From: Polytrichum commune
Taxonomy: Eukaryota; Streptophyta; Polytrichopsida; Polytrichales; Polytrichaceae
DNA: 60,000 nucleotides
Assembly (NCBI GenBank): GCA_950295325.1
Contig: OX485805.1
Span: 35,577,501 to 35,637,500, forward strand
Direction of reading: 5' to 3'
Each line of letters begins with the position of its first letter. Positions within the stretch are counted from its first letter, which is position 1. The notes under the pieces are model-generated. The model saw only the letters and a list, made by a program, of their open reading frames with translations. It did not search any database and was not told where the DNA came from. Positions 53,661-60,000 of this stretch are shown here, one piece after another. Position numbers and translations under genes: made by a program.

Positions 53661-55556
53661 CTCACCCCCACCAAACGGAGTCGATGCCCTCATCGACTAT
53701 ACTCGTAGTCCGCACACCAATTCTCAAGTTGCCATCCTCTATGGTGCGGCATTGTGTTTACCTTAGGGCGCGACCCCCACAATGCATCTTCAAATTTGGC
53801 ATAGTCCCAAAGGTGTCGTTCCTAGGTGGTCCGTTAGCGACCTTGGATCTCTCATCCAAGGACCTAACCTACACTAGACCCACCTACTTTGGGACTCACT
53901 TGGGTTGCCCCTCCTTTGGGGCCTCCCCCGTTAGGCTCCACTAGCCTAACGTGACACATCTAGGCGAGACCTCAACGCTTCCACTAAGTTGTCTCGGTTG
54001 CAACTCCGAGATGGCTTTCCATTGTTAAGCCACGCCTCGATCGCACGGGGGTGATGCCAAGTCCCGCCCGACTCGGTTCCCACTTTGCTCTTTCGAGACA
54101 TGGGTTCATGACTCCCATGCGCCAACTTTCGTTAGCTCGCGGGTAGCACTTTTATGAGCACGCGCCATCACCTTGTCCCCGCCCGGACAAGCCCACGGCT
54201 AAGAAGTTTTTTGGTTTTATCCAAGGCCCCTCCAAGCCATGGCCCCCAATTACTCGGCTTACCCAACCTAGTTTGGCATATCTATTCCCCCTCTTCCACT
54301 AACCAAGCACAAGTACAAGACTAGGACCTCATCTCGTATTTTTCTCTTTGCACCACTAAAGTTTGGACTTTATTCCCTCAAGCCAAAGAACAAGTTCATG
54401 TTGTGGAGCAATTAGCCTCGAAGCTAAGTGTGCTACTAGCGTCTCTCCCCCACTAAAGGAGATTGATGTGCTCATCAATGCCTACGCTTCATTTTATTGG
54501 AATGTCTAGCCTTAGTTTCTTCAAAGTGCTTTACCAATTCCTTGGCGTTCAGCATGTCTCTTGCCGCTACCCAAACGGCTTCTTTCTCATGGTATCCTCA
54601 CCATTTCACCAAGTACTCCTTTGTACATTTTCTTTCATTTTCACTTGGGCTTCCTACACTTGAGGATGCCCTCTTACCTCATGTTCCAAATGACCTCCAC
54701 AAGGTCGGGACGTGGCCTAATCACTTGCTTGTGATCGGGCCACAAGGTGTCGTCCTAAAATGACTTTCGTAATGAGACATGAAATGTCGGATGCACTTTG
54801 ATGTCCAGCGGTAATTCCAACTTATACATGTCCTTGAACACTTGTTCCACAATGGAAAACGAAGCTCCAATTTTGGACATGAACTTTTGGAGCGAGGCCT
54901 TCCGGCTAAGTGAAGTTGTTCACATTCAACAACACCTTTTGGCCCACCTCATTCTCCACTTCGCGTCTTCCGGCATTTACTAGCACTCCGTAGCACCTTC
55001 GGGCTTTCTCCACCAACAACTTGGTCATCTCCAAGACTTGTTTACCATCCTTGGCCAAGTCCTCACCATCTTGGTTAAACTCTAGTGTTGAATGTGCCCC
55101 CTCGAGAGCTAGGTTAATAGGTTGGAGCGCATCCACTCCATAAGCCACCACCAAAGACCACCCCTTGGTAGCCAAGTGCGTGGCTACATTGCAATTTTAC
55201 TCCGCTCGACCCACATAGTCCGCCCAATCTCCTTGGTCCGCCCCCACCAAGTTCCTCAAGTATTGCTTCAAGTCTCCATTCACACGCTTTGTTTTCCCAT
55301 CCATTTGGGAATACACGGCCGTGCTAAACCTTAGTTTCAATACAACCTCCTTAGAGAAATGCATTGAAAATGCACTTGTGAACTTTGGATCTTGATCCCA
55401 CACAATCACTCTTGGCAGCCCGTGGTGCCTCAACCATCCTTTGAGAAAAGGCTATGCGGTCTCCAACGCGGTGGCGGTTCCCACAATCGGCACCATGTGT
55501 GCCAACTTGGCAAACCACTCTACCATCAACAAGATGGCATCATACCCATGTGACTC
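53661..55556 (-). pseudogene. Chromo-3 3' internal part: chromodomain and integrase remains
   Basis: Read on the minus strand, integrase core pieces (VIVWDQDPKFTSAF near 55400, GKTKRVNGDLKQYLRNLVGAD near 55260, VLLNVNNFT near 54910) lead to chromodomain remains at about 54490-54720. A non-coding stretch up to the polypurine tract follows. Several frame breaks match those of the other two copies. Confidence 0.8.
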
Positions 55557-56713
55557 TGTCGAGGTCACCTTCAAACCCTCAGCAAACTTAGACGGTGTAA
55601 CCCGCTGCTGACCGGTTTACATGGAAGTTACTCCCACCAAAATTAGATTCTCTTAGTTTCCAAAACTTGTGAAGGTGTCCGTTAACTCTTTGTTGACTAA
55701 TTCTTGTGATCTTTAATTTATCGCTTTTGAAATCCTCTTGGAATCGTTGACCTGAGGTTACAAGTTTATGTTCCCCGAAATCTAATATTAAAGTGCTCTC
55801 TAAGAAACTACTTTCCTTAGTTCTTAATCATCTATTCGCTCTTGCATCTTTCCTGGTTTGAAAGATCTCGCAAGATAATCTTATTTCTTCAATTCCGGAA
55901 TGTTGTATTTGAAGATCCCTTTTTATAAATCTTCAAGGAGAAAGTGCCTTAGGTTTTCAAGATTATGTTCCCCGAAATCCTAATGTCGAGGTTAAGTGTT
56001 TCAAGGGAAATTCTAAATGTTGCAAACAATATCTTTCATGGCTCGAATGCATCTAATCTTCATTACTTTCCAAGAATATTCCGAGAATGTCTTCATAAAG
56101 AGTTTCTAGTTCAAAACATATTCTTTAACATTATGAAAATCTTGAGAATCATCTTGCCTCTTTAACCTTGATTATATTGTTCTGATGGTATCCTTGGTCC
56201 TTCAACATTCCAAATTCACTTGAGAATATTTGAGGGATTAGAATCCTTGTTGATTCTAATGTATATGGTAAACCGATTTCCACTTAAAGATGTTTGATTA
56301 CTATCACCCTCATTTATGAGGTATTAAACTCATGGCCTAAATTTCCCCAAGTGTTCCCCTTAGATGCTTTGAAATCCCCTTAGGCTAATTCCCTTTGAAT
56401 TGGATTTGGCACCGCGTAATAATTTAGTATCTAGTCATACCTGGTATGACGTGATGGTAAGCCGGTAAGCCCACAACTTACCTTCCTCAAATATGAGTGA
56501 CTTGTGCTTTTACTGTAATAATTTATCTTACTTGGCCGGCTTGAGGTCGGGGATTAACTCGAGTGTACCGCCGAATGAGATTTCCTCCTCTCTGTAATTA
56601 TTTCCCTACGGGTCCTTCGGCTCGAAATTCTCCTTCGTCAAAGGTCTTAGTTACCGGAGCAAACTTAATCCGAAGCTTTGACTAATTTGCCTTAGTGTAG
56701 TAACATGTGCTAA

Positions 56714-56990
56714 TATCCTCCGAGTTAGGATTTGAGAACCTCAGCTAAATATTTTAACACTTTAGAATGCCTTCCGAGTTAGGGTATGTATTTGCCTCGG
56801 CTAGCTATCTTCGTGCATGATTGTCTCCAATGCCCTCCGAGTTAGGGCTCGAATGCCTCGGCTAATCGTATTAGTATTCCAATGCCCTCCGAGTTAGGGC
56901 TCGAATGCCTCGGCTAATTGCGATGCTAGCTCGATTGCCCTCCGAGTTAGGGCACGAAAACCTCGGCTAAATATACTAGCTTGAGAGAGT
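56714..56990 (+). repeat. 53-bp minisatellite with CCTCCGAGTTAGGG core
   Basis: Five units contain 'cctccgagttagggctcgaa' and 'tgcctcggctaat' or variants, at about 53-60 bp spacing, inside the solo LTR. Confidence 0.85.
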
Positions 56991-57447
56991 GCTAGAGGCT
57001 CCGACACTCATGTAGAGTTTGCGTGTTCAAATGAAGTGTATTAGGTGCCTTAAGTTTGGCCTCTTATATAGTGTTCAAAATCTATCTTTAATTAGATGTG
57101 GCGGTTAGTCCTAACTTCCCCTAATGCCACATGTTCATTTCAGGCTAATTTTATCCCTGTATCCAGTTACAGTCTAATTTTAGGCTGCCCGGATCTATTT
57201 ACAGCCATTACAATGTCCGAATGTAAAATGTACTTGTGAGGTTCATTCATTGGATTTCTTGGCTTACCTAGATGTGCCTCGTGGTTCGGTTATCATTCAT
57301 GGGCCTCATTCATCCGGAATGCAACTATTCATTTAAAGGGAATAGTTTATGTTCATCTAATAGGACTTTCATCCTTTTAGGCATGTCTTTCATCTACCCT
57401 TGCCTAGGTGTTTACTAGACTACTAACTATCCTATCTCACTAACTTG

Positions 57448-57640
57448 TCCGTTCCCGGAACTATGGTGGCGTTCCCGGTGTGCTCCCGGCATGCCTTCTC
57501 GTTCCCGGGCGTTCCCTCGATGAAGCTCCTTGTGCCCGATACGTTCCCTCGTTCCCAACATTCTCGTGGAGGCTCCCGGGTACGTTCCCGCCGGCTCCTT
57601 CGTTCCCGAGCGTTCCCGATGTGCTCCCCTTTGTTCCCGA
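57448..57640 (+). repeat. GTTCCCG-rich block
   Basis: GTTCCCG, GTTCCCT or GCTCCCG recurs roughly every 10-25 bases for about 190 bases within the solo LTR. It gives false Arg/Pro/Ser-rich frames on both strands. Confidence 0.75.
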
Positions 57641-57910
57641 GCCGCCACATAACCGGCACGCCGGTCCTTGGCCATCCACCTGCCCTCGGCCCTGGTTATC
57701 TAGTCACCTTCCTTCTCCCGGGTATCCAGTTGTCTTCCGCGTCTCCTGCTTGCCTCACTGTTGTTTCTCGAGGCCCTCGACCACTGCTCCTCTCTCGCTG
57801 CTTCATCTCTCTCCTCGTCCCTCGCTGGTCTCTCGCTTGCTGTTCTCAGCTCGTCTCTCTGCTCCTTTTTCCCCCGGCTCACAGACCTAACCTTCCTGAG
57901 AGGGTGTACA

Positions 57911-59621
57911 GACTCCGGCAAACTTGTGATCAAGTCCATGCACATACTATGCCATGGCGCCGACGGGATAGGCAACGGTTGCAAGAAACCGCCTTGCTTT
58001 TGGTAAGAGGCTCGGTTCACTTTGCACTTTGATTCAAGCCTTCACAAAGTGGGCTATATCTTCCTTTATGCACTGCCAATGGTACCTCCATGACACCATT
58101 CTATGGCGGTTTTTTCTTTCTCCTCTAAGGCCGGCAATAGGACTATCAAATTCCTCCTTCAAAACCGATAGCCTCAACTTGCCTTGTGGCACATACACCC
58201 AACTTTGCTTGCACTTGAACAATCCGTCCACCAACTTAACCTCTTTGAGCACCTTGCTCTTGCGAAGTTCACCTAAAAGTTTTTGTGCTTTTGGGGTAGT
58301 TAATTTACCCCTCCCGTATCTTGCATCACAAGTTTCCTTCGCCGGCACACATTAGCCACAAGGTTTGGATGGTTCTCATTGCTTGGAACTCATCCGGTCT
58401 ACTTCGCGCATCCGGCACCACATTTCCACGGTCCGGTTTGTGGATCAAATCCACCTTCATAAGCGCCAAACTATCATGCCACCGCAATGACTTGGCGCTT
58501 ACTTGCGCTTGAATGTCAAAATTCTTTTAGGACACATTGTCCATATAGACCTTTGCTTTGTGCGACCCCAAATAGTGTCGCCACATCTTCAAGCAATGCA
58601 CTACGACAAAGAAGTTCTTTGTCATGAGTTGGTTGTCTTCTTTGACAACCATCGAGCTTCATGCTCCCATATGCAATGGCCATCCATCTTACATTAACCA
58701 TCCGCCAATGGCAAAGTCACTCGCCACCCCGTATTCACCTCAAAAGGTTTGTCAAGCTCCGCGAACTTGAACACAGGTGGCAAAGACAACTTTGTATTAA
58801 GCTCCCCAAAGACTTTGGGGGCAAGGCTCATCCCACTCTTAAGATAGCCATTTATTTCACAAGTCGCACAAGGTTTGACAACCTTTAAGCTTAATGCTCC
58901 CATATGCAATGGGCATCCATCTTGGATCAACATCCGCCAATGGTAAAGTCACTCGCCCCCGTATGCACCTCAAAAGGTTTGTCAAATTTTGCAAACTTGA
59001 GCATGGGCGGCGAAGAGAGCTTGCTCTTAAGCTCCTCAAAGACTTGGTAACAAGGCTCATCCCACTCTTGGGATAACCATTTCTTGCACAAGCCGTACAA
59101 GGTTCGACAACCATGGAGCTTAATGCTCCCATAAGCAATGGTCATCCATCTTGGACCAACATCCGCCGATGGTAAAGTCCTTCGCCTCCATGTGCATCTC
59201 AAAATGTTTGTGAAAGCTCGGGAACTTAACCACATCTTGTGAAGGAAACTTGCTCTTGAGCTCCCCAAAGGCTTGGTGACAAGGCTCATCCCACTCTTGG
59301 GATAGCCATTTTTCCAACAAGTTGACTAAGGTCCTAGCAACCTTAGAAACACCTCGAATGAAGTGGTGGTAGTAGTTGGCTAGGCCAACAAATGACCTTA
59401 GCCCTTCTCTTGAGTCAAGGGCCAATTCTCCTCTTGGATTGCCTTGACATTTGTCATGTTCATCCACCAACTTCCTTTGTCATCACATACCTCAAGAACT
59501 CAATCTCTCGTTGAGCAAGTTTTTTTTTTTTTTTTTTTTTTTTTTCCACTCGTTGGCGGTAACATTTTGGACAACACATTGGTGAATACATCCTTGTACC
59601 TCACCAACATCCCACCAATGT
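57911..59621 (-). pseudogene. Chromo-3 5' internal part: integrase start, triplicated RNase H start, RT join
   Basis: On the minus strand: the RT start (YKDVFTNVL, about 59570-59605), a 26-base A-tract, IEFLRYVMTKEVG and RSFVGLANYYHHFIRGVSK. The KWLSQEWDEPCHQAF...DFTIGG block then occurs three times or more (about 59130-59320, 58900-59090 and 58700-58870). After that come RNase H remains, the integrase zinc region (KLRLSVLKEEFDSPIAG near 58160) and MCMDLITSLPES (57900-57950). The RT core is missing as in the other copies. Confidence 0.78.
59520..59545 (+). repeat. 26-base T tract at the RT deletion join of Chromo-3
   Basis: The homopolymer (A on the element's sense strand) lies exactly where the RT core is missing. 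Chromo-1 and Chromo-2 have only short A-runs at the same place. Confidence 0.85.
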
Positions 59622-60000
59622 TGTCGCGCACCTCTCCATGAGGAGTGGCCGAAACACCATGGGCACAAGGGGGACCCCGGAGTGACACCCGGGACTTGTG
59701 GCGCCGTTGGTGAGAGGGCCCAAGTGATCCTAGTGTGGGTGAGGGCCCCGGGCGTTGGGAACGCCTCCCACCCACGGAGACTAGGAGGCATGAGGGTAAG
59801 GCCATGAGCTATGCGTAGCTCATGGCGTGGTGATTCTAGAATGCTCAAGAACACCTCAATCGGAGGTGTGAGCTAGGAGTTATGGCCATTTGAGTGGAGC
59901 GCTGTCCCGGGACAGCGCCCTGGTACAGCAGTGCCTGGGAGTGATTCCCGGGACTGCCAAGGTTCAAACAGGCATAACTTCCTCACCACTTGCCCAAATG
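59622..60000 (+). mobile_element. fourth chromovirus LTR, start only
   Basis: TGTCGCGCACC starts at 59622 inside Chromo-3 internal sequence and continues as this family's LTR to the window edge. The palindrome near 59899 has one arm mismatch. Whether it is the 5' LTR of a full element or a solo LTR cannot be seen. Confidence 0.85.

Larger units (their letters stand above)
55557..57910. mobile_element. solo LTR of another retrotransposon family, 2354 bp
   Basis: It begins TGTCGAGGTC and ends GGGTGTACA and is flanked by the exact duplication GACTC (55552-55556 and 57911-57915). The Chromo-3 integrase sequence continues without loss across the site. It holds no retrotransposon genes, so it is a solo LTR of unusual length. 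Orientation is not settled. It contains a 53-bp minisatellite and a GTTCCCG-rich block. The frames at 57432-57890 come from that block. Confidence 0.85.
52684..59621 (-). mobile_element. Chromovirus-like element 'Chromo-3', reversed, 5' end outside window
   Basis: Its 3' LTR is 52684-53660, followed on the plus strand by the reversed polypurine tract. Internal sequence runs on the minus strand up to 59621. It is interrupted by a solo LTR at 55557-57910 and by a new LTR at 59622. The five bases left of the LTR are AGGTT; the matching right copy would be outside the window. Confidence 0.85.

Noticed and set aside
57427-58032. Frames of 60-195 codons on both strands over the GTTCCCG block
   Set aside because: They span the border of the solo LTR and the reversed integrase and follow the repeat, so they are not genes.

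Overview
The window looks like repeat-rich nuclear DNA of a land plant. It has Ty1/copia and Ty3/gypsy retrotransposons of plant type, a short run of the plant telomere repeat (CCTAAAC), MITEs, a hAT-type element and genes with introns. I cannot name the species. The ParB/methyltransferase-like and DUF7869-like genes make a non-seed plant my guess, but that is inference. I see no rRNA, tRNA or CRISPR.

Layout. (1) 1-23226 is a nest of insertions. A degenerate copia element (5' LTR, gag, then pol from 20478) was split in gag by an apparently intact 17.7-kb Ty3/gypsy element on the minus strand (2786-20472, target duplication CACAG, called Gypsy-A here). Gypsy-A was split in its leader by a 6.8-kb chromovirus-like element (11390-18218, target duplication CAACA, called Chromo-1). 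The copia LTR also holds a 410-bp MITE. (2) 23227-24302 is a divergent LTR related to Gypsy-A. (3) 24303-36560 is unusual. A minus-strand, three-exon gene remnant encodes a ParB-like domain joined to an amino-methyltransferase-like domain. Its introns and upstream region, up to about 36.5 kb, hold about 34 copies of a short palindrome (TTTGGGTCG, 2 variable bases, CGACCCAAA). A 2.9-kb hAT-type element (28745-31661) sits inside this zone. (4) 36761-39818 is a plus-strand gene for a DUF7869-like, probably transposase-derived protein, divergent from the ParB/methyltransferase gene. A 14-copy palindrome array lies just upstream of it. (5) 40200-48043 is a solo chromovirus LTR containing a second full-length copy (Chromo-2). 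(6) 48200-51761 is a Gypsy-A relative that has lost reverse transcriptase, RNase H and integrase but keeps its 3' LTR. A 157-bp tandem array follows. (7) 52684-59621 is a third chromovirus copy, reversed (Chromo-3), holding a 2.35-kb solo LTR of another family. A fourth chromovirus LTR starts at 59622 and runs off the window.

How it fits together. Most of the window is layered retrotransposon insertion. Exact 5-bp target duplications and TG...CA ends let the order be read. The three chromovirus copies share a deletion of the reverse transcriptase core and many frame breaks but have sound LTRs, primer sites and target duplications, so they look like a family mobilised by proteins supplied elsewhere. 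Only Gypsy-A has a complete gag-pol frame.

The best candidate for an undescribed system is 24.3-39.8 kb: two divergent genes, one ParB/methyltransferase-like and one DDE-transposase-like, around a field of palindromes with fixed arms and a variable 2-bp centre. That the two genes and the palindromes form one element is my inference. The left end of the ParB/methyltransferase gene is cut off, and I found no outer terminal repeats.
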